A stretch of 64,000 nucleotides of DNA from Mercenaria mercenaria. Taxonomy: Eukaryota > Mollusca > Bivalvia > Venerida > Veneridae. This document shows, in pieces, positions 1-10,761 of the stretch; position 1 is the first letter of the stretch; each line of letters opens with the position of its first letter. Below the pieces are notes generated by a model, which saw only the letters and a list, made by a program, of their open reading frames with translations, was not told the origin of the DNA and made no database searches. Location: NCBI RefSeq assembly GCF_021730395.1, contig NC_069377.1:46950501-47014500 (forward strand), written 5' to 3'. The translations under genes and the position numbers were made by a program.

Positions 1-1426
1 TAAAAATTTAGTTAGGCATCAAATAGTTAATAAAACTCACCCTAAAGGAAAATTTCTGTTGAAAAAAGTATATAAGGAACGAATCCATTGCAAAAAAACC
101 TTTCGGTGGATAAGGAACTGCTTATTCACCTACACACCCAAGCAACGTTATGTAAATTCTGTAAGGTCCATATACTGATCGAAGTGACTCAATATCCAAA
201 GATGTAACAATACAATAATTTCAACATATGTTCGCTTATTTCGTAGATTAAAAACAGTATAATATGTGGGTTTTATCCAGGCAACGACTTGAAATTGAAT
301 ACAGGTTTTAAAAGTCAAATTCTATTTTTGTAAGTTTTGATGCTAATAATAAGCTACCGTGAATATGTCTGCACAGGCCATTGTCAGAACGACAGCCGTT
401 TCGTCTAATCCTATCCTAGAAATTTTATAAGTTATTTCGGGTTATTTTCATTTAATATTTTTAAATTATATGATATTATATAAAATCAATATATCTGTAT
501 GTAAAGTATATACTATTCAAGCTTTATCATTCACTTCAAACAGGAAGCATCTGTACAGATAAACCGATACAAACACTTCGTAGGACGGAGTGTTTACTGA
601 GATATGAGTGATTGTCTCCTTATGTAAAATGCAAAGTAAAAACTGTTATCACTTGCGCTTGAAAATCTACAGCATTCTCTTGTTATTGTATTTTGTATTG
701 TCCAATTCTCAGTAGTTTGAAGAAGAATACCCAGTTTATCAACTTGAATTTAGATTAGCTTAGAAACAGCCCGTGAGTTGCGTAGGACTAGACTCAACTT
801 GTACGAAATACCAAATGCATTTTGTATGATAAAATATCGATTACCGGCCTTTCACACCAAGCCTGGTAGATGCCGGAGTGTTATTTTATACCTTAAAAGA
901 ATCAAAACCATGTTAAAAATGTGAAATAAAGATGAAAGTATCACAAACCGATTTCTGCGTCTGTTATGCCCTTTATTTGGTGTGAAAAAATACTTACAAG
1001 CCACTCGCATGAAACTTAACCGAGAAATCAATAGCAGAATCCAATTTGTCTGTCCGTGTGAGCGCACACCTCGTGACCCTTAGTTTGGGTTGCTATAAAA
1101 CAAATATTGAATGAAATAAGATATAAAAAAACAATATCATAATGACAACACTGATCAAAGCCTGGGGTGTTTTTATGACCATTACACAGAACATACAGGA
1201 GAGTTGCTATGAAAGCTATTTTGTTAGAAAAAAATAGTATATGCAAATGCCGTTTCAACAAAGCATCATCATTACACAATTGCATTAAAACATAATTAAA
1301 TTAACACTGATCCTTACATCGAATGTTCCCAAATATTAAACTGGTTCAGCCTAAATGTCATTTTGATAAAGTTCGTTGGACGAAGATCGTGTGTGTCATA
1401 CCGCGTATCTCAGCATAAGAGGAATC
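1..1426. other. AT-rich upstream sequence, nothing recognised
   Basis: No exon with credible splice sites, no RNA gene and no repeat family was recognised here. It presumably holds the promoter and 5' UTR of the AChBP-like gene that starts at 1427, but no clear TATA box or initiator could be fixed by eye. Confidence 0.4.
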
Positions 1427-4400
1427 ATGTGGTCCATTTATATTTGTGTCGGAGTGCTCCTGATTGTTCTTTTGCGCCAAAGTGCAGGTAAATCTTTTCT
1501 AATTTTTATCAAATATTTTAATCACATTTACTTTAGGAATATTTGTGTCAGTACATATTATTATGCAGGTGGTTGTCTAATATTTAATAAATTAAGCAGA
1601 TTGATGAATTTCTTAGAATTTTGAAAGTAGATCTAGTGAAATGGTGTATTTTAGACACAAACACTAAATAGGGAAATGGCGCGAAAACAACTGCAGACAC
1701 AATATGGCAGATTCAAACAGTTCTCAGTACTTTTGCCCTGTAAAGCGTTTTCTCTTAAGATTTATGTCATGTTTGTTAAAATTACATGACAGGTTCATGT
1801 TTGGCATTTTGATAACATTTTCATCATGAAGTAATTGCAATTCAGAATTTATCATGGAAACTTTGGTCACTCACCACATCTACAACTTTAGGTTTCATTC
1901 TTGGTTTTTTGCAATTCAGAATTTATCATGGAAACTTTGGTCACTCACCACATCTACAACTTTAGGTTTCATTCTTGGTTTTTTGCAATTCAGAATTTAT
2001 CATGGAAACTTTGGTCACTCACCACATCTACAACTTTAGGTTTCATTCTTGGTTGAATGTGTAGTGTGTTTGTTTGACTGCATCAAACACGACCCCTGGT
2101 ATTCTTTTGTTTTTTATTCAGCACTGACACTGTTCTTCAAGAAAATATATGCTAAATACATTTAAAAAGGACCTTGGTGTGTGTTGCGGCCGATTAAAGT
2201 TTGTCTTTTTTTATACAAGATAAAGAATTAAAACTATTTAGTGTACGTCTTAAGGACATATAACTTAAACATATAGGACGGAAAAAAATCTGGCATTTGA
2301 ACAAGGAGACAAGCATTTTGATAAAGTAAAATTATTCGTTTCCATGTGAAAATTAAAAGATATTCGGAAACCAAGAAAAACATGATTTTATGCAAATGTC
2401 TGTTTGCAGTCAGTTAAAAATAACAGACAATATTCTTTATCATATTTTAGAGTTATTCATTTCAAAGAACTATTAAGAGCCTCGCTTTGTCTGTTTATTA
2501 AACGTCTCACCCATTTACACATTTATATTTTAAACAAGTATAAAATCATAATAAAAAAAGCACATGACATAAAACCAGTATCGATTCATGTGCATGAACT
2601 TAGCCACAGCAGCCAGAGTAGCCAAGGTTAGGGTTAGGGTTTGGGTTAGGGTTAGTGTTAGGGTTGGTTTCTGGCTTCTCTGGCTGTTCTGGTTGCTCTG
2701 GCTAAATTACCACACCCGATTGATTCTGTGTATAATTACAACAGACTGTACAATAGTCGTACTGTAATATGTTACAATAATACAATTCCGTATTCCTAAA
2801 AATAGTTTGATAGTTTCCTAAAGCTGCAGTGTCTTTGACTGAAAATCATTCGAAGACATAATTAATTAGTGTATCAGAAAAAATGAAGTACATTGCAGCA
2901 GAGTTAATACATGAAGATAGTATAGGCGAATGGAAAAAGAATCATAGTTCTAAGGTCTACAGGGGATGTAAAGCGAACTATATTTTGAAGTTTAAAGATA
3001 TCTTGTAGGATATCAAATTCTATGGTCAAAGCTTAAAATTTTGGGCAGTGAAATATTTTATTTTTGGAAAAGCTTTTATTTTGACAAAGATATTTTTAAA
3101 GTGTCCAGATGACTATAATCTACAATAGAAAATACTGTTTTGATTTTTTAAGGATAATTCAAAACTAGATATTTAGAAAATTAAAAATTTTAAAATAATG
3201 TATAACATAATTGGTTTGGTCCATGTCTTATAAGAATTCAACTGAATGGTGTTTAACTCCTTTCGCTTCCTAATGATTTCGCTAAATACTTTGATATTTT
3301 AAATACAGGACTGGAAACCTCAAAAACGGGGACATTAAAGGACAGAACTTTGTTGTATAAGGCACTTGCAGCCGACTATCAGAAAGACCTGATCCCAGAT
3401 GGGCCGAACGGTGGACCTATTGTCGTATCTCACCACCTCTTCATACGGAGAGTTGCCGCTCTGGGCCCAGTTGTTCAAAACTTAAACAGGCGATTTAGCT
3501 AACAGTCGATTAACTTTTAGAGTTATATTTCGACATTTTAGAAAACTTTGAAAAACAAATGTATGAGCTAATGATTATGAACGCCAAAATGTCTTTACAG
3601 TAAAACTATAACATCGCACTAGTGTTTCCCACCAAGACTAGTATTTTGAATCAAAATTTAACAGGCGGTTAGTTTAACAGCTGGTTAAAGTTTCGAACAA
3701 CCGGGCCCAGGTAAAACTGGCATTTATCATACTACATTACCTCTACATACAGGAGTTGCCACTCTGGTATAACTAACATGTTCATAAACATACAGATTGC
3801 AACTGTGATATAACTAGCATTTATCATTCTTCACGTCCTCAATATACAAAAAGTTGCCGCATCGGTATTACTAGCATTTATCATACTTCACTCTTCTAAA
3901 TACGGAGAGTTGCCATTCTGGTATTACTAGCATTTATCGTAATTCACTTCCTGTACATACATAGAGTTGCCGTTCTGGTATACCGGCATTTATCGTACTA
4001 CACTTCTTCTACATACAGAGTGGTGTCTCTTTGGTATAACCGGCTTTCATCGTACTTCACTTCCTCTACATACAGATAGCTGTCGCTCTTGTATAACCGG
4101 CTTTCATCGTACTTCACTTCCTCTACATACAGAGATATGTCGCTCTTGTATAACCGGCATTCATCGTACTTCAATTCCTCTAAATATAGAGAGCTGTCAC
4201 ACTTCCTCTACTATGGCATACATAAACTTGTCGCTCTTGTATAACCGGCATTCATCGTACTACACTTCTTCTACATACAGAGAGTAGTCTCTTTGGTATA
4301 ACCGACATTTATCGTAATTCACTTCCTCTACATACAGAGAGCTGTCGCTCTTGTATAACCGGCACTCATCGTACTTCACTTCCTCTAAATACAGAGAGCT

Positions 4401-6590
4401 GTCGCACTTCCTCTACTAAGGCATACAGAGACTTGTCGCTCTTGCATAATCGGCATTCATGGTACTTCACTTCCTCAACATACAGAGTATTACAGACTAT
4501 GTATAACCAGCTTTCATCCAACATCATTTCCTCTACATACACAGATATGTGGCCCAGTTTTAGTATAACCGTGTTTCATCGTACTTCGCTTCCTCTACAT
4601 ATAGAGAGTTGCCACTCTTGTTTAACCGACATGTATCGCACTTCGAAATTCACTTCTTCTACGCTCTTCATCGTACTTCACTTCCTCTACATACAGATAG
4701 TTTTCCACTCTGGTGTAACTGGCATTTAATGTATTTCACTTCCCTTTACACACGGGGAGATGCCGCTGTTTTATAGCTAGCCTTTACTGCACATTTACTA
4801 ATTTAGTTTATCTTAGGACTTCAATTACAGGAAAACGGTGTGTTAACCCTGGAAACTTATGAGGATATGAGATGGACTGACCCTAGACTGAAGTGGGACC
4901 CTAAGAAGTATAATATTAACATGTTTAATCTGCCAAGCAGGTTAATTTGGCAGCCGGATGTCATGCTTGTGAACAGGTTGGTAAATGGTATATTTGTTCT
5001 CACAACTAGTACTAACATAATGTTTTTGTCCTTCAGTCAGTTTGATAGTGCTTTGACATTTTGAAATCATGTGAATAAACCTCGTTTTGTCTACTTCATA
5101 TAATAGGTCTAATATAATAGTGGCACGATCTGGGGTGCTGTATTTGGCTCGAGTGGATTTTGCAAGATTTGATCTCACGAGACGCGCAAGCGCCGATTGT
5201 GATCCAACCTTGCAAAATCCACGAGAGTCGAATACAAATCCGAGATCTAGCAACTGTTAAAATGACCCTTAAAAATAATTAAATACCGCCACCTTTTTGT
5301 TGCATTTTTTGTAAATGTTAGTGAAGTTTTGATGTGCGCTATTTATAGAACTGTGTCAGGTCATGCATATTAAATGAAAGTAGTCCGGCAATATCCAGTA
5401 CAAAAGGTACGATAAGGATTTTTTTTCTGTCTGTTCTGTGCTGGTGAAATACAAGCTGTATTTTTGACAGAATTAAAATCGGTATAAAAAAAAATTGCAA
5501 GATCAACATCGGGTCTGGGCATTAAGCTAATAATTTACCACCAAAATTATACTTCCCATCTGACTTCCAACATGTTTCTGTAAATGTATTGCTTTGGTGA
5601 CATTCCATATACTATTGTGTATAACTGAGTAAATGTATTTGATAAAACATGGTTTCCAGAAAATTAAGTAGTCAGCAGAATCTTAGCAAACACATGCCTA
5701 AACACTAATTATATTTTTTTAAAGTGTGAACTGTGTCATTTATCACATATGGTATACATAGTCATAATATGATTACAACTAATCGATCCTGATACATACA
5801 TATATGAATTTCCTGTACGTGCATGTTTTACTGTCACCTGGCAGGTCTGCCGTGCATTGATACATTTTTTGTGACGTCTTTGGCAAATATCGCCTATAAC
5901 TCTCACGGCGTTTATCTTTTTGTGCTGTTAATAGTTAAGAATTTGACGTGTGTTTACTGGTAAAATTCAAAGAACATGAATATGTAATTGTAAATGTAAA
6001 TCGTTGTAAATAAGGATTCATCGTTGAGATGTCGTCAATGATAAGTCGCAGAGATTTCATCGTTGAGATGTCGTTGTTAATGATGTCGCAGAGATTTTAT
6101 CGTTGAGATGTCGTTGTTAATGATAAGTCGCAGAATCTCAAAGTGACATTTTGATAAAATTGACATTTTGACATGTAATTATGCGCTGTCACACTGGCCT
6201 AGAATAGATATGAAAAAAGCATTATTTTAAAATTTCAGTGCAGACCGATATACCGGCCACACTTTTGGAGATATGCTCGCTATCGTCAAGTCCGATGGGA
6301 ACGTGCTAACCATACCGCCAAAAGTCACAAAGGCATTCTGTCAGTTTGATGAGAGTTCTGTGTTTGAGAAGAACGAAGTCATCTGTACCCTGACATACAT
6401 GTCTTGGACGCATCACCTTCGAGACTTGGACATCCGTGTAGATAGGGAGCCCGAAGTGCTCCTCAATACAAACCCGTACTGGAAAGTTACAAAAATCAGC
6501 ACAGCACGGAAAGTACACAAGTATTCCTTTGATCCGGACGAGAAATTTGTAGACATACACTATGTGATCCGGCTGAAGCGATTGAAATAA
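1427..6590 (+). CDS. acetylcholine-binding protein-like (soluble Cys-loop ligand-binding domain)
   Basis: Four exons: 1427-1487, 3309-3463 (or to 3469), 4831-4976 and 6239-6590, with junction phases 1, 0 and 2 that agree. Exon 1 is a signal peptide (MWSIYICVGVLLIVLLRQSAG minus its tail). Exon 3 carries the receptor loop D/A signature, including RWTDPRLKWDP and IWQPDVMLVN. Exon 4 holds the Cys-loop (two Cys, 14 residues between them) and SWTHH, the loop-B motif of Lymnaea AChBP. The frame stops after VIRLKRLK, exactly where receptors enter TM1, giving about 237-239 residues; molluscan AChBPs are of similar length. So it should be secreted, form a pentamer and bind a small ligand, as known for AChBPs. 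Oddities: loop C reads YSFDPDEKF and lacks the paired cysteines, and the Cys-loop lacks the FPFD core of receptors. A divergent non-alpha receptor subunit with a lost 3' end is less likely because the 3' sequence shows no TM exon. The exon 2 donor is uncertain. Confidence 0.85.
1837..2056. repeat. three-copy 74-bp tandem repeat in intron 1
   Basis: Unit GCAATTCAGAATTTATCATG... starts at 1837, 1911 and 1985 with almost no differences between copies, so it is a recent duplication inside intron 1 of the AChBP-like gene. An open frame through it is a by-product of a 74-bp period that has few stops. Confidence 0.9.
2602..2702. repeat. interstitial telomere-like (TTAGGG)n tract with inverted flanks
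   Basis: Positions 2626-2667 are degenerate GGTTAGGGTTAGGG repeats (about seven units). The left flank (AGCCACAGCAGCCAGAGTAG) and right flank (CTCTGGCTGTTCTGGTTGC) are imperfect inverted copies of one another, so the telomere-like tract sits in the loop of a weak hairpin. It lies within intron 1 of the AChBP-like gene. Confidence 0.8.
3462..3709. mobile_element. MITE with GGGCCCRGTTGTTC terminal inverted repeats
   Basis: Left end CTGGGCCCAGTTGTTCAAAA and right end (reverse complement CTGGGCCCGGTTGTTCGAAA) are inverted repeats about 20 bp long, extending as weaker matches such as CAGGCG/ACAG boxes. The 57-bp repeat that is broken at the left edge (GCCGCTCTG) resumes at the right edge (GTAAAACTGGCATT), which defines the insertion. 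It has no coding capacity. It landed at the end of exon 2. Confidence 0.8.
3711..4790. repeat. 57-bp tandem array seeded by the 3' end of exon 2
   Basis: About 18 degenerate units of about 57 bp, each like CTTCCTCTACATACAGAGAG followed by TTGCCGCTCTGGTATAAC. The last 30 bases of exon 2 (3431-3463) have the same sequence, so each unit is a copy of the exon end plus the donor-like GGTATAAC. Some units are partial (near 4194 and 4397). The array fills most of intron 2 of the AChBP-like gene. Confidence 0.85.
5127..5247. mobile_element. small foldback element
   Basis: Left arm CTCGAGTGGATTTTGCAAGA (5149 onward) pairs with right arm CTTGCAAAATCCACGAGAGT (5209 onward); arms are about 45 bp and imperfect with a loop of about 25 bp. 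No coding capacity. Family not identified. Confidence 0.6.
6018..6136. repeat. short tandem repeat, about 41 bp x 3
   Basis: Three units containing TCGTTGAGATGTCGT and AAGTCGCAGAGATT lie just upstream of the acceptor of AChBP-like exon 4. They are intronic and have no coding signal. Confidence 0.75.
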
Positions 6591-6630
6591 ATATGGAGTC
6601 TGACAACATTTCTACCCTTTTGCTTTAAAG

Positions 6631-6636
6631 AATAAA
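6631..6636 (+). terminator. poly(A) signal of the AChBP-like gene
   Basis: AATAAA lies 41 bases after the stop codon; it is the first canonical signal downstream and would give a short 3' UTR. Confidence 0.5.
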
Positions 6637-7538
6637 CTATGTACGTGTAAATATTATGTCTGTGTAAATGAAGTCATACTGCATGTGTTTGCTAAATGAA
6701 ATTTAAAAATAGAATATAAAACTGAAAGAAACAGGATATGCCAGGACAATAACTACCTAAAATACCGAATGCATACAACGTTCATATAAACTTTATGAGT
6801 AAGGGGAGAGGGCAACTGAAAAAAAGATTTCTCATGGAAAAATGAAACAACATTATTTGTCGGTGCAAACATATTTCAGACATAGATCAAATCTGATGAA
6901 GAAATAAATCTGAACTAGTCAAAGCAAAAAAAAAAAAAAAAAAAAAATATATATATATAATATAAATAATAATTAAAAAACACTGAAAATAATAATAATA
7001 TCACTAAGAAATTATCTTTTACTTTTAAGCATGTTATACAGTATCAGATGATGTGTGTAAAGACTAACTGCATTTCGCACTATACACTCGTGCATTTATA
7101 TTTATGTTATAGCCATAAACCACTGTGTTTTTGTTATCTTTGTTAAAAAGATTATATCCTTTTCTGTTCTTTTCAATAAATATTCTAAAAAATGCGCCTT
7201 CATTTATATTTATGAGATAGTTATTATTTATTAGCGCCCCTCATCCCATATTAAACATAGCCTTACATAGGTAGTACAGCACAACCGTTATCTAATTGTG
7301 AGGTAACATGGTAACTAACAAACATTCTAATCAATAGTCCTGTCATGTGACCTAGTAGACTTCGGGTATGCGAGAATGCTAACAAGGGACCTGGTGGCAC
7401 CAAAGGTTAAGTACCGTCTGATGTAGTGTAGGCTTCGCGGCTGTACATGTACTGCCCAACACAAAGAGTAGTCTAACACTGCCCCGTGATTCCTCACACT
7501 GTTGCTGTTACCTTCGTCAGTACATCAGCAAAGTGTTT
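6637..7538. other. AT-rich intergenic sequence
   Basis: Contains an A-tract followed by AT repeats (about 6926-6960) and otherwise nothing recognisable on either strand. Confidence 0.5.
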
Positions 7539-7765
7539 GCTAAATTTGTATAATGAACTTGTCCTTCGTTCAGTTTGGACAGTGTTGGACAGTACCATTA
7601 ACTGTTAAAAGGGGTGCTTACCAAAAAACAAAAAAAAAAAAAAAAGATACTGACTGAATGACAAATAGTGCAGACCATGATCAGACTGCACGGATGTGCA
7701 GGCTGGTCATGATCTACACTGGTCATAAAGGCAGATTCAATCGTGTCCAGAATGATAAGGGTTAA
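7539..7765. mobile_element. short dispersed element ending GATAAGGGTTAA
   Basis: One of four related copies (others near 18335, 27138 and 50478). Shared blocks are GCTAAATTTGTATAATGAAC, GGACAGTACCATTAACTGTT and a central hairpin around GCAGACCATGATCAGACTGC. The ends in other copies (CCCTTACCCAGCTAAA) look inverted relative to this right end, which suggests a non-autonomous inverted-repeat element. An A-tract (7629-7645) interrupts it. No coding capacity. Confidence 0.65.
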
Positions 7766-8156
7766 TGCTAGCACCACTATTACAAAACATATCAATCCTA
7801 TAACAAAGTGTATAAATTCAGATACTAAGTCGGGTTAGCGAGAAGTTTGTACAGGGTTACTTAAACCTTTAATATGGCTTTGTGCGTTTTCTGGCGTGAG
7901 AAAAAGTATGTCATGTTAAAGTATACTTTATTTACTGGACTAAACAGATTTTCATTCATATATTACATTAGGTCCTGAAGTTTCTTGCTTCTTGTTGCAA
8001 GGTGGCTCTTGTATATAAAACTTTATAGCAATATGCAATGAAAATCACACGCGCATTACATTAATTGAGGACTTTGTCTTGGGGCATTAATCGATAAATT
8101 TCGTAAAATATGTTTAGGATTTTCCTGTCGAAGACAGCATTAGTTGATGGCTGTTT

Positions 8157-8254
8157 TGTTCTGCATTTTACAATTTTCACGTTCTGTTATTGCCGGTATG
8201 TAAACATATTTAGTCTGGCAATAACTACAGGTGAAAAAAGTAAAATGCAGAACA
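8157..8254. repeat. hairpin with about 35-bp arms
   Basis: TGTTCTGCATTTTAC...GTTATTGCC (8157-8194) is inverted as GGCAATAAC...GTAAAATGCAGAACA (8217-8254), with a loop of about 22 bases. It may be a small foldback element or an RNA hairpin. The open frame through it has no recognisable domain. Confidence 0.65.
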
Positions 8255-8387
8255 AAGCGGTCATAGTGATAATTAGTTTAATTCATAATTGTATACTCGT
8301 ATTTGCCTTTGCTGATATTCTCTTGTACAAGTGGTGACAATTCTGCGAGCCCTCTTTTAGGCATAGTGGCAGAAACCCAGATAGCAG

Positions 8388-8640
8388 ACATGCGTTGGCC
8401 CAACGTTGGGCCAACGGCAGACTCTTCGTTGGGCCAACGAAGATTTCTAATGTTGGCCCAACGCCATTTTGCTAATTGGCGCAACGTTGGCCCAACGGTT
8501 GGTACACCGTTGGTCCAACGACTTGAATCCTTCACTTATCGTTTGGTATTCTGCACTTATCGTTGGCCCTCCATTTGGCCAACAGCATTTTTTCGACTAC
8601 CATGGTTGGTTCAGCGTTGGGCCAACGCTATTCCAACGAT
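8388..8640. repeat. cluster of CGTTGGGCCAACG palindromes
   Basis: At least ten copies of the 13-bp palindrome CGTTGGGCCAACG or its half sites occur in 250 bp, irregularly spaced, some overlapping (8394-8413) and some decayed (GTTGGTCCAACG). It is not a regular tandem array. Open frames across it are low-complexity read-through. Confidence 0.8.
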
Positions 8641-9667
8641 TACAAAACTAAAAAAAGGACTAAAACTAGCATTATTTGGAACGTATTTTATTTTATAGTT
8701 GAGATTTTGTTAAAATTTGTTTGCAATTTTCCTGAAGAATTATAACAGAACATTTCATCACTACAACATATCAAATATTGATTCCAGCCTTTTACAAATC
8801 TAAATATTTTTCTTTTTTTTAGTCACTGATTAAATCCTACTAAAGTGAATTACTGTCTGTATATTAACTCATTATATATCTAAGTTTTGTTTGATTGTTT
8901 TCTTTTTCTCACTGAAGCTGCTGCTTTCTTTTTTCTTCTTGTTTTTTCTTGTGCACCACAGTGCTATGCACTCCATTATTACTCTCTTGAACAGCAACCT
9001 GTAAAAACAAAAATCATAATGTTGATTAAACCATCTACGTCAAATTGATAAAAATAACTAAAGAAATGCACATAAACCTCTGGACATGAACTTGCGTGAA
9101 ATGTATGAAATTTGTTTTTGTCTGTATTTAACCGAGAAAAATATGTCAGAATTAACGAGATTTAATGAGACAGAATTCATACTTCAACATTGAAAAAATA
9201 GGGTCGAATGCTGTGTTTCTGTTTTGAATTTTGCTTACTCCATTTAAAAATAACCTTAGGGCAGACGTAAAACATACCTAAATTTCTTCCACAATATATA
9301 ATCTAAGAGTGAAAGCAAAATAGAGAACTTTCACCGCATGTAACTCAATATTTTTAAAGATGTGTAACTCTACCCCTTCTGTTTAAGTAGTAAATTCACT
9401 TTGAACACCAAGAAATCGCTTATAAGATTCATCTTTTTCCACTTTTGTACAAGAAATCAATAATAAGTCTTGAAAGAGTAAAAACGGCTAGAACTTGGTG
9501 TAAGACCACACCAAATTTAAGCTTGCCCTATATATGTTTCATCCCCATCCCAACTATACATTTCAATTTATGTAAATATCTATAGTTAGTACATGAGATA
9601 TTTTACAGTAGATATCCTAATCACTTATAAATAGATCCACTTAGGAGTATTTCTATATACCTTGCAA

Positions 9668-9955
9668 TATAGGGTCCCCATGTCCCCAGGTCCCCAGATC
9701 TGATCATCTAAGTTCACTTTTAATTTCTATTTATTTAGTATCTATAGTTAGTATATAATTTACTTTTTGATATATTAGGTATCTTTTAATTCTCTCTATT
9801 ACAAATATTTCTAGAACAAATTTTCTGTATACCTTGCAAATCAGGGTCCCCAGGTCCCCAGAAGCATGCTATTTATAACTCTGTCTGACTCTTTCTGACA
9901 GTTTTTCCTGTATTTCATGTAAATGGGGTCCCCATGTCCCCAGGTCCCCAGCAGC
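9668..9955. repeat. three copies of a GGGTCCCC / AGGTCCCCAG block
   Basis: GGGTCCCCATGTCCCCAGGT occurs at about 9671 and 9925, and the shorter GGGTCCCCAGGTCCCC at about 9845. Two are preceded by CTTGCAAT or CTTGCAAA and one by CATGTAAAT. The flanking 80-170 bp are AT-rich and only weakly similar, so these are C-rich islands repeated within AT-rich DNA. Function unknown. Confidence 0.7.
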
Positions 9956-10041
9956 AGAAAACTATGAAGAACTGCAAGACTTTCAATTTTCCTTTAGTTC
10001 TCTGTGAAGTAGCATACAATTATATCTCCTGATTTTTGTCA

Positions 10042-10092
<51 letters not shown>

Positions 10093-10124
10093 AAAAAATA
10101 AACAACATTACATGAGTAACATTA

Positions 10125-10165
10125 TATTTGCCTACCGGTTTCGTTTATACTCATCAGGGCAAATA
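10125..10165 (-). ncRNA. type I hammerhead ribozyme motif, minus-strand copy
   Basis: Exact mirror of the copy at 10186-10226, read on the minus strand: stem I, CTGATGA, GTATAAAC, GAA, ACCGGT, A, stem I. The two motifs lie head to head across the palindrome centre, 20 bases apart. Confidence 0.85.
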
Positions 10166-10185
10166 AAACAATAAACAATTTGTTT

Positions 10186-10226
10186 TATTTGCCCTGATGA
10201 GTATAAACGAAACCGGTAGGCAAATA
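10186..10226 (+). ncRNA. type I hammerhead ribozyme motif, plus-strand copy
   Basis: Stem I 5' strand TATTTGCC (10186-10193), core CTGATGA (10194-10200), short stem II GTATAAAC (10201-10208), GAA (10209-10211), minimal stem III ACCGGT (10212-10217), then A at the cleavage site (10218) and stem I 3' strand GGCAAATA (10219-10226), fully complementary to the 5' strand. All invariant core bases are present. A tiny palindromic stem III is known from animal hammerheads of Penelope-like elements and retrozymes, which may act as dimers. Activity is inferred. Confidence 0.85.
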
Positions 10227-10293
10227 TAATGTTACTCATGTAATGTTGTTTATTTTTTCTTTATAATATACTTGATCCGGTACAAACTTTTAC

Positions 10294-10361
<68 letters not shown>

Positions 10362-10671
10362 AAAGTGTACCGGTATTAAATTTCATTGAAAACGTATAAG
10401 TTCAATAATAAACTATACTGACTTGCATATTAATGTCCTGTCATTATTTTATCAACAATTATTTAATTTAGAATCTTTGAACGTTTTGTCTATATATGCA
10501 ATAATACAAAGATAATGCACCAATATATTCTCCACAAGTATTGACCTAGCACTCATGAATACTCTGTATATATCGGTAAGTTAGTTTTCGGTGCCTGAAC
10601 CTATTAAATAGGGATATATCTATCCAAAAACAATGCAAGATATACATTTGTTAATTATGCTGTGAGCTAAA

Positions 10672-10761
10672 TGTAAATAAATAAATAAATCATCACCAAG
10701 TCGCATGTGCATAAGCAAAATAAATAAATCAATCATCACCAAGTCGCATGTGCATAGGCAA
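10672..10761. repeat. tandem duplication with AAATAAAT and ATCATCACCAAGTCGCATGT
   Basis: Two copies of AATAAATCATCACCAAGTCG plus CATGTGCATA(A/G)GCAAAA, about 45 bp apart. The preceding TAAA repeats may be the tail of a SINE whose body was not recognised. Confidence 0.65.

Larger units (their letters stand above)
10044..10356. repeat. palindrome bounded by two (AT)n tracts
   Basis: (AT)n runs at about 10044-10089 and 10301-10356 bound a perfect 180-bp palindrome at 10086-10265: two 86-bp arms and an 8-base loop TAAACAAT at 10172-10179. No mismatch was seen between the arms. Each arm contains a hammerhead ribozyme motif (separate entries). Confidence 0.95.

Noticed and set aside
8278-8745. Overlapping open frames on both strands with WANVGPT-like peptides
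   Set aside because: Produced by the CGTTGGGCCAACG palindromes; low complexity and open on both strands.
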